From: Curtobacterium sp. MCBA15_009
GTDB lineage: Bacteria; Actinomycetota; Actinomycetes; Actinomycetales; Microbacteriaceae
Length of the DNA: 64,000 bases
Reading direction: 5' to 3'
Assembly: GCF_001864895.1 (NCBI RefSeq)
Contig: NZ_MJGO01000001.1
Location: forward strand, 1-64,000
Each line of letters starts with the position of its first letter. Within the stretch, counting starts at the first letter, position 1. Positions 16,689 through 25,184 of the stretch are shown in pieces. The position numbers and the translations under genes were made by a program. Under the pieces are notes generated by a model. The model saw nothing but the letters and a program-made list of their open reading frames with translations, was not told where the DNA came from and made no database searches.

Positions 16689-19189
16689 GGCGCTCGGCCG
16701 CCCGCGCGGTCGCGTTCCTCGTCGTCGTCGCCACCCTCCTGCTCGGCGGTGCGCTGCCCGCGTCCGCCGTGCCGGTGCAGCGTGCGGCGGCCGTGACGCC
16801 GGCGGCCGGGACGACCTGGTTCGGTCCCGACCTCGACTGGGGCGACGACGCCCCCGACGGGTACGAGGGCCGTCTCGGCGCCACCCCGTCGATGTACGGC
16901 GTCGAGATCGCGTACCCGCTCGACCGCTCGGCGCGACGCGAGTTCCAGCGGGCGACCCGCGCCGCTGCGACGCAGGGCGCGGTGCTCGTGGTGAGCCTGC
17001 TGCCCGGGTCGTCGCTCGGCTCGCTCGACGCCGCCGACGCCCGTGCCGCGAACGCCCTGTTCCAGGACGCCCACGACCAGTACGGCACGCAGGTGCTCGT
17101 CCGCTTCGCGCCGCAGATGAACGGCACGTGGGTGCGGTGGGGACAGCAGCCCACGGACTTCGTGTCCGCGTTCCGGTCGCTCGCCGCGGCCGTGCACGGC
17201 GGCGACTCCGACGCCCGCATGGTGTGGTCGCCCTCCTACGGCGCCGGGTACCCGTTCGGCGAGTCCGCCGGGCGCCTGCGCGACCTGTCCACCGCGGACG
17301 TCACGAAGCTCGACACGGACGGCGACGGTCGCCTCACCGCGGCCGACGACCCCTACGAGCCCTACTGGCCCGGCGCCGAGGCGGTCGACTGGGTCGGGCT
17401 GTCGATGTACTCCTTCGGCAAGGGCAAGTCGACCGAGGCGGCCGGCCGCGACGTGCCGCTCACCCGCAACGACGTGCCGGACGCCGGCGAGGTCGCCGCA
17501 CGCTTCGACGAGACGTGGGGGTACGAGGACCCGCAGCCCGAGTCGTTCTACGACCGCTTCGCCGTCGCCGGCGACCGACCGATGCTGCTCGACACCGGAG
17601 CGCTGTACGTGCACTCGCTGCCCGGCGCCGCCGAGCTCGCGGTGAAGCAGGGCTGGTGGCGGCAGGTGATCGCGGCCGTCCGGGACCGCCCGCTCGTGCG
17701 CGGCGTGACGTTCGTCGAGACGAACCGGCGCGAGCCCGAGGCCGGCAACCGCGTGGCCGACTGGCGGGACACCGCGGCGCGCGGGATCGCCGGGTCGTTC
17801 CGGACCGACCTCGAGCGGTCCGACCACTTCGCGTTCGGCCCGGTCACCGAGCGGGTCACCACCCGCGAGGGCAACGCCGCCACGAGCCAGCAGTACGAGA
17901 CCGGCGGCGACCAGATGGCGTGGATCGTCTGGCTCGCGGTCGGGCTGGCGGTCGTGTTCCTGCTGAGCGGCCTCGTCGGCCGGTTGCTGCCGAGCTGGCG
18001 CTACCCCGACGACGGCAAGCCGGGGCGCGACCTGCGACTCGACCTGTTCCGTGGCTTCATCATCCTCGCGGTGGTGATCACGCACATCGAGATCGGCGGC
18101 CCGTACTCGTACCTCACGCTGCACGCGGTCGGCGCGATCACCGGCGCCGAGATGTTCGTGTTCCTGTCCGGCATGGTGCTCGGCATGACCTACCCGTTCG
18201 CCATCAAGAAGGCGGGCGAGTGGGTCGCGGCGGTCGGGGCGTGGAAGCGCGCCCGCAAGCAGTACCTCGTCACGCTCGCGGTCATCGCCGTCGTCTTCGT
18301 GCTGTCCTTCGTGCCGTTCCTGAACACGGACGCGATCACGACGTTCACCGACCGCGGCACCGGGACCGGCGGCGTCGATGCCGAGGGACGGGTCTACGAC
18401 CTGTACCCGAACGCGATGCAGCTGCTCGGTTACCCGCCGCCCTGGTACGCGATCCGGCAGTTCCTGCTGCTCGAGATGGGACCGTGGCCGTTCAACATCA
18501 TGGGCCTGTTCGTGGTGCTCAGCCTGTTCATCCCGGTGTTCCTCTGGGTGATCCGGCGCGGGTTCTGGTGGGCGCTGCTCGTCGTGAGCTGGGCGCTCTA
18601 CGTGTTCCAGGCCCTGCACCCGGACTTCCGGCCGTTGAACTCGCAGTTCGACGCGGTGTTCCCCCTGCTCACCTGGCAGGTCGTCTTCACGCACGGACTC
18701 GTGCTCGGGTACTACCGGCGGCAGGTCGTCGGTGCCCTGACGGGGCGGATCGGCAAGGTGCTGGTCGGTGTCGTCGTCGCCCTGTACGCCGCCTTCCTGG
18801 TGTACGTGTGGGCCGGCGACCACTTCGGGTTCGTGCCGGCCCCGTTCCCGGCGTCGATGTACGAGAGCCTCTACAACACGGCCTACCAGCGGGTCGACCT
18901 GCAGTGGGGACGCCTGGTCGACATCGCGTTCTTCGCGATCGTGTCGTACGCGATCCTCACGGTGTTCTGGAAGCCGATCAACGCGGTCATCGGCTGGCTG
19001 TGGATCCCGCTCGGGCAGGCGTCGCTCTACGTCTTCGTGTGGCAGGTGTTCTTCGCGCTCGCGGTGGCGTCGATCCCCGGGGTGCCGTGGGGCGACTTCT
19101 GGATCGGCTTCGTCGTGCACTCGGCGCTCATCCTGCTCGCCTGGTACATGGTGCGGAAGCGGTTCCTGTTCTCGGTCATCCCGCGCTGA
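16685..19189 (+). CDS. Secreted GH26-like domain fused to OpgC membrane acyltransferase
   Basis: The 834-aa fusion begins with a signal peptide or anchor (AFLVVVATLLLGGALPASA). An extracytoplasmic TIM-barrel domain (about residues 45-380) resembles GH26 mannanases and contains a DTDGDGRLTAADDP calcium-loop-like segment. Helices begin near residue 412, and the OpgC/acyltransferase-3 domain (about 448-834) starts RLDLFRGFIILAVVITHIE and has roughly ten membrane helices. OpgC proteins add succinyl or similar groups to periplasmic glucans. In the GH26-like part the usual acid/base position (HEMNG) reads PQMNG (Q144) and the nucleophile position (ETG) reads LDTGA (D303), so hydrolysis may be lost. 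The GTG at 16685 overlaps the previous stop. It probably modifies the polymer made by the GT2. Confidence 0.88.
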   Translation: MRRSAARAVAFLVVVATLLLGGALPASAVPVQRAAAVTPAAGTTWFGPDLDWGDDAPDGYEGRLGATPSMYGVEIAYPLDRSARREFQRATRAAATQGAVLVVSLLPGSSLGSLDAADARAANALFQDAHDQYGTQVLVRFAPQMNGTWVRWGQQPTDFVSAFRSLAAAVHGGDSDARMVWSPSYGAGYPFGESAGRLRDLSTADVTKLDTDGDGRLTAADDPYEPYWPGAEAVDWVGLSMYSFGKGKSTEAAGRDVPLTRNDVPDAGEVAARFDETWGYEDPQPESFYDRFAVAGDRPMLLDTGALYVHSLPGAAELAVKQGWWRQVIAAVRDRPLVRGVTFVETNRREPEAGNRVADWRDTAARGIAGSFRTDLERSDHFAFGPVTERVTTREGNAATSQQYETGGDQMAWIVWLAVGLAVVFLLSGLVGRLLPSWRYPDDGKPGRDLRLDLFRGFIILAVVITHIEIGGPYSYLTLHAVGAITGAEMFVFLSGMVLGMTYPFAIKKAGEWVAAVGAWKRARKQYLVTLAVIAVVFVLSFVPFLNTDAITTFTDRGTGTGGVDAEGRVYDLYPNAMQLLGYPPPWYAIRQFLLLEMGPWPFNIMGLFVVLSLFIPVFLWVIRRGFWWALLVVSWALYVFQALHPDFRPLNSQFDAVFPLLTWQVVFTHGLVLGYYRRQVVGALTGRIGKVLVGVVVALYAAFLVYVWAGDHFGFVPAPFPASMYESLYNTAYQRVDLQWGRLVDIAFFAIVSYAILTVFWKPINAVIGWLWIPLGQASLYVFVWQVFFALAVASIPGVPWGDFWIGFVVHSALILLAWYMVRKRFLFSVIPR

Positions 19190-19270
19190 GCGCAGCGGGC
19201 GACCCGCGGCCCGCGGCCAACGGACCGGGCCGGTGTCGCGCCTCCGGTCCGCGCAGCACGACGGCCCGTC

Positions 19271-19342
19271 GGCCGGTGAGATCGCACTCCGGACCGGATC
19301 GCGGCCGGCGAAGCGGGCCGAAGTGCGACCTCACCACCGGCC
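19271..19342. terminator. Imperfect long hairpin between convergent operons
   Basis: GGCCGGTGAGATCGCACT (19271-19288) pairs with a bulged copy at 19322-19342 (AGTGCGACCTCAC...CCGGCC). It lies between the convergent OpgC and acyl-CoA ligase genes and probably terminates both. Confidence 0.5.
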
Positions 19343-19356
19343 GGCGCCGCCGTCGG

Positions 19357-20916
19357 TCACCAGTCGCGGGCGGCGAGCTCCCGGCGCAGCACCTTGCCGC
19401 TCGGCCCGAGGGGCAGGCTGTCGACGACGTGGTACACCCGCGGGTACTTGAAGGCAGCGACCCGGTCCTGCACGAACGCGTCGACGGCCTCGGTGCCGGC
19501 GGCGCCGTCGCGCAGCACGACCGCCGCGTGCACCTCTTGTCCGTGCACCGGGTGGTCGACGCCGAACACCGCCGCCGAGGCGACGTCCTCGTGCCGGTGC
19601 AGCACCGACTCGAGCTCGGACGGGTACACGTTGTAGCCGTTCCGCAGGATGAGGTCCTTCTTGCGGTCGACGATCGTCACGTAGCCGTCCTCGGACAGCA
19701 GGCCGACGTCGCCGGTGCGCAGGAACCCGTCAGCCATCGCCTCGGCGGTCGCCTCCGGGTCGTCGAGGTACCCGGCGAACAGGTTGTGCCCCCGCACGAC
19801 GATCTCGCCGACCTCGCCGACGGGCAGCGGTTCGATGCGGCCCTCGACCTCGGCGTCCGCGATGACGACGTCGACGCCCCAGATGGCCGGTCCGACGCTG
19901 CCGGCTCGGCTCGGCACCCCGCGCGGGTTCACCGAGATGACGGGCGAGGTCTCGGTCATGCCGTAGCCCTCCTGGACGGGCGAGCGGAACGTCGTCTCGA
20001 AGCGTTCCAGCACTGCGGACGGCAGGGCGGCCCCGCCGGAGACCGCCCAGCGGAACGGCGGCCGCTCGGCTGAGGTCCGCGACGCCTCGAGCAGCGCGAT
20101 GAACATCGTCGGCACCCCGAGGAACGCGGTGACCCGCTGCTCGACGCACAGGGCCAGCGCGGTGGCGGCGTCGAACCGGGGGAGCAGCACGATCGTGGCA
20201 CCGCGGCGCAGCGTCGTGTTCATCACGACGGTCTGCCCGAAGGTGTGGAACAGCGGCAGGCCGCCGAAGACGACGTCGTCCTCGCGCAGGTCGAACAGGT
20301 CGATGATGCACACGTTCGCCTGCTCGACGAGCGCGAAGTGCGTGCCGACCGCGCCCTTCGGCGCTCCGGTCGTGCCGCTCGTGAACAGCACGGTGGCCGG
20401 GTCGAGCGGGTTCGTGCCGACGACGGCGTCGAGCGGGGTCCCCTCGGTGGCGAGGTCGTCGAGCGACACCGCGGGCACCGGCACCCCGTCCGGCACCGGG
20501 CCGACCCCGACGACGGTCGTCCCGGTGTCGACGGCGGCCGGCCCCGCCTCGGCCAGCGCCGTGCCGGAGGCGATGAGCACCCCGGCCCCGGAGCGCGAGA
20601 GCACGTGCGTGATCTCCTCGCGCTTGAACAGCAGGTGGATCGGCACGACCACGGCACCGAGGGACAGCACCGCGAAGTACGCGACGATGAACTGCGGGAC
20701 GTTCGGCAGCATCACCGCGACCCGGTCACCCCGCTCCACTCCGCGGGCACGCAGCCCGCCGGCGGCCGCGCGCACCTGCTCCCAGAGCTCGCCGTAGCTC
20801 GTCTCGTGCAGCCCGTCGGGCAGCGCGGTGAGGACGGCGGTCTTGTTGCGGTGACGCCGTGCCCCCTCGACCACGATCGTCGCGACGTTGAGGGTCCCCA
20901 GTCCGAGTCCGTCCAT
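19357..20916 (-). CDS. Long-chain fatty-acid-CoA ligase-like enzyme
   Basis: This 519-aa ANL-superfamily adenylate-forming enzyme has the P-loop-like VLFTSGTTGAPKG, then GYGMTETSP, LRTGDVG, the hinge DRKKDLILRNGYNVYP and the C-terminal catalytic lysine in GPSGKVLRREL. It should activate a carboxylic acid with ATP and transfer it to CoA; chain-length preference is not readable. The ATG at 20916 gives full family length; upstream open frame lacks conservation. It stands alone, convergent with the exopolysaccharide operon. Confidence 0.9.
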   Translation of the reverse strand: MDGLGLGTLNVATIVVEGARRHRNKTAVLTALPDGLHETSYGELWEQVRAAAGGLRARGVERGDRVAVMLPNVPQFIVAYFAVLSLGAVVVPIHLLFKREEITHVLSRSGAGVLIASGTALAEAGPAAVDTGTTVVGVGPVPDGVPVPAVSLDDLATEGTPLDAVVGTNPLDPATVLFTSGTTGAPKGAVGTHFALVEQANVCIIDLFDLREDDVVFGGLPLFHTFGQTVVMNTTLRRGATIVLLPRFDAATALALCVEQRVTAFLGVPTMFIALLEASRTSAERPPFRWAVSGGAALPSAVLERFETTFRSPVQEGYGMTETSPVISVNPRGVPSRAGSVGPAIWGVDVVIADAEVEGRIEPLPVGEVGEIVVRGHNLFAGYLDDPEATAEAMADGFLRTGDVGLLSEDGYVTIVDRKKDLILRNGYNVYPSELESVLHRHEDVASAAVFGVDHPVHGQEVHAAVVLRDGAAGTEAVDAFVQDRVAAFKYPRVYHVVDSLPLGPSGKVLRRELAARDW

Positions 20917-20997
20917 GGCGCAGACGCTACCCACGCGCGTGTCCGAGCGCCCACCTCGCGGGCGCGCGGTGCGGCTTCCGACGTGACCGGGACGACA

Positions 20998-21037
20998 GAC
21001 AGGAGGCGCGGTGCCAGCCGGCACCGCGCCTTCCGTC
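20998..21037. repeat. GGGAGGC-family hairpin repeat
   Basis: GACAGGAGGCGCGGTGCC (20998-21015) pairs with GGCACCGCGCCTTCCGTC (21020-21037) with two mismatches around AGCC. It is a diverged member of the family at 1192, 5621 and 10396. It lies between the secreted-protein stop and the acyl-CoA ligase start on the minus strand and may terminate the former. Confidence 0.65.
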
Positions 21038-21052
21038 CGCAGACCGGTCGCG

Positions 21053-21946
21053 TCAGCGGACCGCGACCACCAGCGGGGTCGGGTCCACCGGGTCCGGCGG
21101 GACCGGCAGCGAGCCGCGGATCTGGTTCTGGGCCTGGCAGTCGCTCGTGCAGTTCGTGGCGCCCTGCGAGAGCTCGACGGCGTCCTCGCCGAGCACACCG
21201 CCCAGGCGACCGCCGGGCTGGACGGTCCACGTGGTGGTCGTCGCGGTCTGCGAGGTCTTCGTGGCGACCTGCGGGCTGTCCTTGCCGAGGAGCATCTGGT
21301 GCGCGCCGCTGCCCGACGCCACGGCGGCGACACCGTCGCCGAAGTTGATCTTCCCGGTGTACGGGTTCGTGAAGTAGAACAGCCCGGCACCGAGGGTGTG
21401 GGTGAAGGTCACGGGCGCGGCGAACTCGGTCTCCATCTGGAAGACGCCGCCCTGAGCGCCGTCCTTCGCCTGGATCTTGTACTTGCCCGCGCCGGTGCCG
21501 AAGATCGCGACCAGGGTGTCGTCGCGGACCTCGAGCGACGACAGCTTCGTGCCGGCGAGCTGCGCGGGCGTGAGCGACGGCACCTTCGACGCGAAGACGA
21601 CGGTCGGCTTCGTGACCATGCGCTGCGTGTCCGCGGCGCCGGTGAGCGTGTAGTCGTACACGCCGAGGTCGGCGATGCGGATGTCGAAGCCGTTGTGCTT
21701 GCCGCGGACCGCGATGGTGCCGGACACGGCCAGGTCCTTCACCTTGTAGTCCTTGCCCTGGGCGGGGTTCGTCGTGGTGCCGTTGACGGTCACCGCGTAG
21801 TCGCCACCGGTGGAGGTCTTGCCGGACGCGTTCGCGGGGGAGACCCCGACGAGGGCGGCGGCGGCGACGGTGCCGAGGGTCATCACGGCGGCGATGCCGG
21901 CGAAGCGGCGGCGCGAGCGCCGGGCGGTGGTGGGTGCCGTGTGCAT
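21053..21946 (-). CDS. Secreted protein of unknown function
   Basis: The 297-aa product has an arginine-rich N-terminus and signal peptide (GIAAVMTLGTVAAAALVGV, cleavage near NASG). A strand-rich extracellular region follows (DYAVTVNGTTT, GFDIRIADLGVYDYTL, GKYKIQAKDG). The C-terminus has a CTSDC pair and a proline-rich end without sortase motif or membrane anchor. I do not recognise a named domain; it has some resemblance to HtaA-like beta proteins, but this is weak. The ATG follows GGAGG at good spacing. It lies downstream of the LuxR-type response regulator with a GGTACTAGTACC palindrome between them, so it may be that system's output. Confidence 0.72.
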   Translation of the reverse strand: MHTAPTTARRSRRRFAGIAAVMTLGTVAAAALVGVSPANASGKTSTGGDYAVTVNGTTTNPAQGKDYKVKDLAVSGTIAVRGKHNGFDIRIADLGVYDYTLTGAADTQRMVTKPTVVFASKVPSLTPAQLAGTKLSSLEVRDDTLVAIFGTGAGKYKIQAKDGAQGGVFQMETEFAAPVTFTHTLGAGLFYFTNPYTGKINFGDGVAAVASGSGAHQMLLGKDSPQVATKTSQTATTTTWTVQPGGRLGGVLGEDAVELSQGATNCTSDCQAQNQIRGSLPVPPDPVDPTPLVVAVR

Positions 21947-22029
21947 GGGTGCCTCCTGGGGCGAAGGGGCCTGGATGGCCCGTACACGTCGATCGTCGCC
22001 CGAGCCGCGCGCGCCCACCATCGGACCTT

Positions 22030-22041
22030 GGTACTAGTACC
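22030..22041. promoter_or_regulatory. Perfect 12-bp palindrome, candidate response-regulator site
   Basis: GGTACTAGTACC is a perfect palindrome 84 bp upstream of the secreted-protein start and 4 bp after the response-regulator stop. NarL/LuxR-type regulators often bind inverted TACnnnTA-like words, so the adjacent regulator may act here. Chance is not excluded. Confidence 0.4.
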
Positions 22042-22044
22042 TCG

Positions 22045-22659
22045 TCACCAGCCGTGGTCGCGTGCCCACAGAGCGGCGCTCGTGCGGTCCGCGACGCCGA
22101 TCCGGCGGAACAGCGAGCCGACGTGCACCTTCACCGTCCGCTCCGCGATGCCGAGCTCGGTGGCGATCTGCCGGTTCGACAGCCCGCGGGCGATGCGGAC
22201 CAGCACGTCACGCTCCCGCGGCGGCAGGTCGGGGCCTCGGTCGGTCGCGGCGGCGCCGGGGAGCAGCGCTCGGGCGACCCGCGGGTCGATCGGGGTCTCG
22301 TCGCGGGCGGCCGCCCGGACCGCGGCGACGACGTCGTCCGGCGCGGCGTCCTTCAGCAGGTACCCGGTGGCGCCCGCGGCCAGGGCGGCGCGGACCCGGT
22401 GGTCATCGGAGAACGTCGTCAGGACGAGCACCCGGACCGCGGGCATCGCCGCCCGCAGCCGGGCGGTGGCGTCGACGCCCCCGGCGCCCGGCATCGACAG
22501 GTCCATGACGACGACGTCCGGGCGCAGGTCCGCCGCACGGTCGACGGCCTCCTCGCCGGTCGCGGCCTCACCGACCACCTCGCAGTCGTCGGTGGTCGCG
22601 AGCACCGCACGGAGGCCGCCGCGCACGAGCGCGTGGTCGTCGACCAGCAGCACCCTCAC
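22045..22659 (-). CDS. LuxR/NarL-type response regulator
   Basis: The 204-aa protein has a receiver domain (VRVLLVDDH start, phospho-acceptor D53 in VVVMDLSMPG, conserved lysine in GYLLKDAAPDD) and a C-terminal LuxR helix-turn-helix (residues about 140-200: LPPRERDVLVRIARGLSNRQ, then TVKVHVGSLFRRIG). The GTG at 22659 overlaps the stop of the kinase gene by 4 bp, so kinase and regulator are translated together. Likely targets are the downstream secreted protein and/or the operon itself. Confidence 0.92.
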   Translation of the reverse strand: MRVLLVDDHALVRGGLRAVLATTDDCEVVGEAATGEEAVDRAADLRPDVVVMDLSMPGAGGVDATARLRAAMPAVRVLVLTTFSDDHRVRAALAAGATGYLLKDAAPDDVVAAVRAAARDETPIDPRVARALLPGAAATDRGPDLPPRERDVLVRIARGLSNRQIATELGIAERTVKVHVGSLFRRIGVADRTSAALWARDHGW

Positions 22660-24026
22660 CGCAGGGTCTCCACGTCGGTCGGGACCGTGAGGTCCCAGGT
22701 GGTCCCGCGCCCCGGGGCGGTGCGGAGCAGCAGCGAGCCGCCGGTGTCCTCGGCGACCTCGCGCAGCAGCGTCGTGCCGAGGTGACCGGCACGGGTCGGT
22801 CCGGCGACGACCGCCGGGTCGAAGCCGGAGCCGTCGTCGGCCACCGTCACCGCCAGGTGGTCGCCGTCGTGGGCCACCTGGACGTCGACCGTGGTGGCTC
22901 CGGCGTGCTTCACCGTGTTCCAGACGGCCTCGCGCACGAACCGCACGACCGCCAGCAGTGCGGCGGGCGAGGCCTCGACGGTGTCCGGCACGTGCACCGT
23001 CGTCGTCACGCCGGCCGCGCGGGCGCGGGCACAGGCGTCGTCGAGCGCGGCGCCGAGGCCGTCGCGGTCCGGGGCCGCCGGTCGGATCGCCGCCATCGAG
23101 GTCCGGAGCGACGACACCGCCCGGCGCAGCGTCGTCGCGGCGTCGCGGGTCTCCGGGGCGGCGCCGAGCGACAGGGCCAGCCCGGCGACGTCCTGCACCG
23201 GACCGTCGTGCAGCTCGCCGGCCATCCGGCGCCGCTCGGCGGCCTCGGCGTCGAGCGCACGGCCGAGCAGGCGTTCCCGGAGCCGCTGGCCGGACCGGAT
23301 GCGCACCAGCAGCCAGAGCAGGAGCGGCACGAGCAGGCCGAGCACGACCGCGACCGTGCCGAACGCCAGCACCGCGAACGCGTGGCGCAGGTCGGCGGCC
23401 CGCTCGAGGACCTCGTCGTACGGCAGGTACGCCTCGAACAGCAGGGCCTCGCCGGAGGGGGTGTGCACCGCCTGGTACGCCTCGAGCAGGGGGCCGCTCC
23501 CGCGTTCGAACCGGTTCTCCGGCTCGTCGAGGTCGGACACCTCGGCGTCCGAGCGGTCGGTGCGGAGCGCCTCGAGGTCCTCGTCGGAGAGCGGGAACCG
23601 GTCGCCCACGAGCCGCGGCTCGTCCGACCAGATCACGGTGCCGTCGGCCCGCCAGAGCTTCATCCGCACCGCCGAACCGGCGCGCAGCTCGCCCGCGACG
23701 GCGTCGCCGAGCCGGGCACGGGCCGCAGCGCGTTCGGCGACGGTGGCGTCCGGGTCGGCGATCGCGTCGACGAGTGCGGGTTCGACGACGACCCGGGCGA
23801 GCGCGGCGGTGTCGGCGGTCGCGTCGCGCACGGCGAAGGCCTCCGCCGTGCGCTGGGAGACGAGCGCGCCGGCGGTGGCGACCGCCGCGCCGCCGACGAG
23901 GGCGGCGAGCACCACCCCGACGAGCACGCGGCGCCACGGGGTGCGGCCGGCCCGGCGGCGGGGGTCGGCGACCACGAGCACGACGGGGGCGACGGCCCCC
24001 GCGTCCGACGACCGTTGTCCACGCAC
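22656..24026 (-). CDS. NarL-family sensor histidine kinase
   Basis: The 456-aa sensor has a first membrane helix at about residues 33-55, an extracytoplasmic domain of about 155 residues (strands MKLWRADGTVIWSDEP and LLFEAYLPYDEV) and a second helix at about 215-242. The HisKA_3 dimerisation box has H273 (MAGELHDGPVQDVAGL). A HATPase domain completes it (REAVWNTVKHA, VADDGSGFDP, GHLGTTLLREV). It probably senses a ligand at the outer face. The GTG start at 24026 is preceded by no strong ribosome binding site. It lies 51 bp after the Gfo/Idh gene on the same strand. Confidence 0.9.
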   Translation of the reverse strand: MRGQRSSDAGAVAPVVLVVADPRRRAGRTPWRRVLVGVVLAALVGGAAVATAGALVSQRTAEAFAVRDATADTAALARVVVEPALVDAIADPDATVAERAAARARLGDAVAGELRAGSAVRMKLWRADGTVIWSDEPRLVGDRFPLSDEDLEALRTDRSDAEVSDLDEPENRFERGSGPLLEAYQAVHTPSGEALLFEAYLPYDEVLERAADLRHAFAVLAFGTVAVVLGLLVPLLLWLLVRIRSGQRLRERLLGRALDAEAAERRRMAGELHDGPVQDVAGLALSLGAAPETRDAATTLRRAVSSLRTSMAAIRPAAPDRDGLGAALDDACARARAAGVTTTVHVPDTVEASPAALLAVVRFVREAVWNTVKHAGATTVDVQVAHDGDHLAVTVADDGSGFDPAVVAGPTRAGHLGTTLLREVAEDTGGSLLLRTAPGRGTTWDLTVPTDVETLR

Positions 24027-24077
24027 CAGGCAACCGTAACCGCCGGGGCCGCGCCGCGCCTCCTGTCCGGCCCCTGC

Positions 24078-25184
24078 TCAGCCGGGTGCGACGACCGACG
24101 TGCCGAGCGCGTGGCGGACCGAGCTCCACGACGCGAGGCGCTCGCGCACCTCGTCGTCCCGCTCGGCGGCGAGGGCGTCGGCGTGCGCCTGCTCGAGCAC
24201 CTCGTCGATGACGACGCGGCGCCCGCTCCGCGCCGACGCGATCGCGGCGTCGACCATGGTGAGGCTCATGACGTTGCCGTGGACCTCGCCGTCCGGCGCG
24301 GTGCCGGAGCGGACCGCGCGGACGAACGAGGTGAGCGCCCCCGCGATCTCGTGCCCGACGCTCGGCGCGGACCCGGGGGTGCCGGGCACGCCGTCGAGGT
24401 CGCTGGAGGGGTCGTGGTCGCCGTCCCACAGCGCGGTGCCGGCCGCGCCGGAGGCCCGCCAGTCGCCGTTCCACGACGTCTCCGCGCCCGGGGCGCACCA
24501 CGAGCCGTCGTAGACGTAACGGACGTCGTCCTCGAAGGTGAAGACGGCCGCGGCGGCCGCGTCGCCCCGGTACCAGGACCACGACGGGTTCCACGACTCG
24601 CAGTACACCGACACCGGGTCGCGTTCGAGCACGTACCGGGCGGAGTCGAAGGCGTGGATCGCCATGTCGAGCAGCAGGACGTCGTCCATCTCCTCGCGGA
24701 AGCCCCCGAAGTGCGGGGCCTTCGCGAAGCGGGTGCTCAGCCCGCCGACGCCGCCGAGGCCGCGGACGTGCTGGCGGAAGGCGACGAGCTGGTCGTTGTG
24801 GCGGCGCGACTGCGACACCATGAACAGCTTGCCCGTGACCTCGGCGGCGGCCGCGAGCGACAGCGCCTCGGCGACCGTCTGCGCCGCCGGCTTCTCTCCG
24901 AGCACCGGCAGACCGGCGCGCAACGCCTGCATCGTCACTGGGTGGTGCGCGACCGGGACGGTGATGTCGAGGACGGCCTCGGCACCGGTCTCGGCGGCCA
25001 GCGCGGTCAGGTCCGTCCCGACCGGCAGGGTCGGGTCGCCGGCGTGCGCGGCCCCGGCGCGGGCCGCGTCGAGGTCGAGGTCGACGACGCCGACGAGCTC
25101 GACCTCCGGGTCGGCGGCGACGGTGGCGAGCCAGGCGCGCCCCATCCCGCCGGCACCGACCTGGACGACGCGGAGCGCGCTCAC
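24078..25184 (-). CDS. Gfo/Idh/MocA-family sugar oxidoreductase
   Basis: The 368-aa enzyme has the N-terminal Rossmann GAGGMGRAW and the family signature GEKPAAQTV (EKP). Its catalytic-domain motifs include [13 protein letters not shown], in which the histidine is a usual active-site residue. It should oxidise or reduce a sugar or sugar-like polyol with NAD(P). The GTG at 25184 overlaps the stop of the ThuA gene (GTGA). ThuA plus Gfo/Idh pairs act on 3-keto-sugars in the trehalose Thu system of rhizobia; a similar role on an imported sugar is an inference. It is last in the importer operon 29106-24078. Confidence 0.9.
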   Translation of the reverse strand: MSALRVVQVGAGGMGRAWLATVAADPEVELVGVVDLDLDAARAGAAHAGDPTLPVGTDLTALAAETGAEAVLDITVPVAHHPVTMQALRAGLPVLGEKPAAQTVAEALSLAAAAEVTGKLFMVSQSRRHNDQLVAFRQHVRGLGGVGGLSTRFAKAPHFGGFREEMDDVLLLDMAIHAFDSARYVLERDPVSVYCESWNPSWSWYRGDAAAAAVFTFEDDVRYVYDGSWCAPGAETSWNGDWRASGAAGTALWDGDHDPSSDLDGVPGTPGSAPSVGHEIAGALTSFVRAVRSGTAPDGEVHGNVMSLTMVDAAIASARSGRRVVIDEVLEQAHADALAAERDDEVRERLASWSSVRHALGTSVVAPG

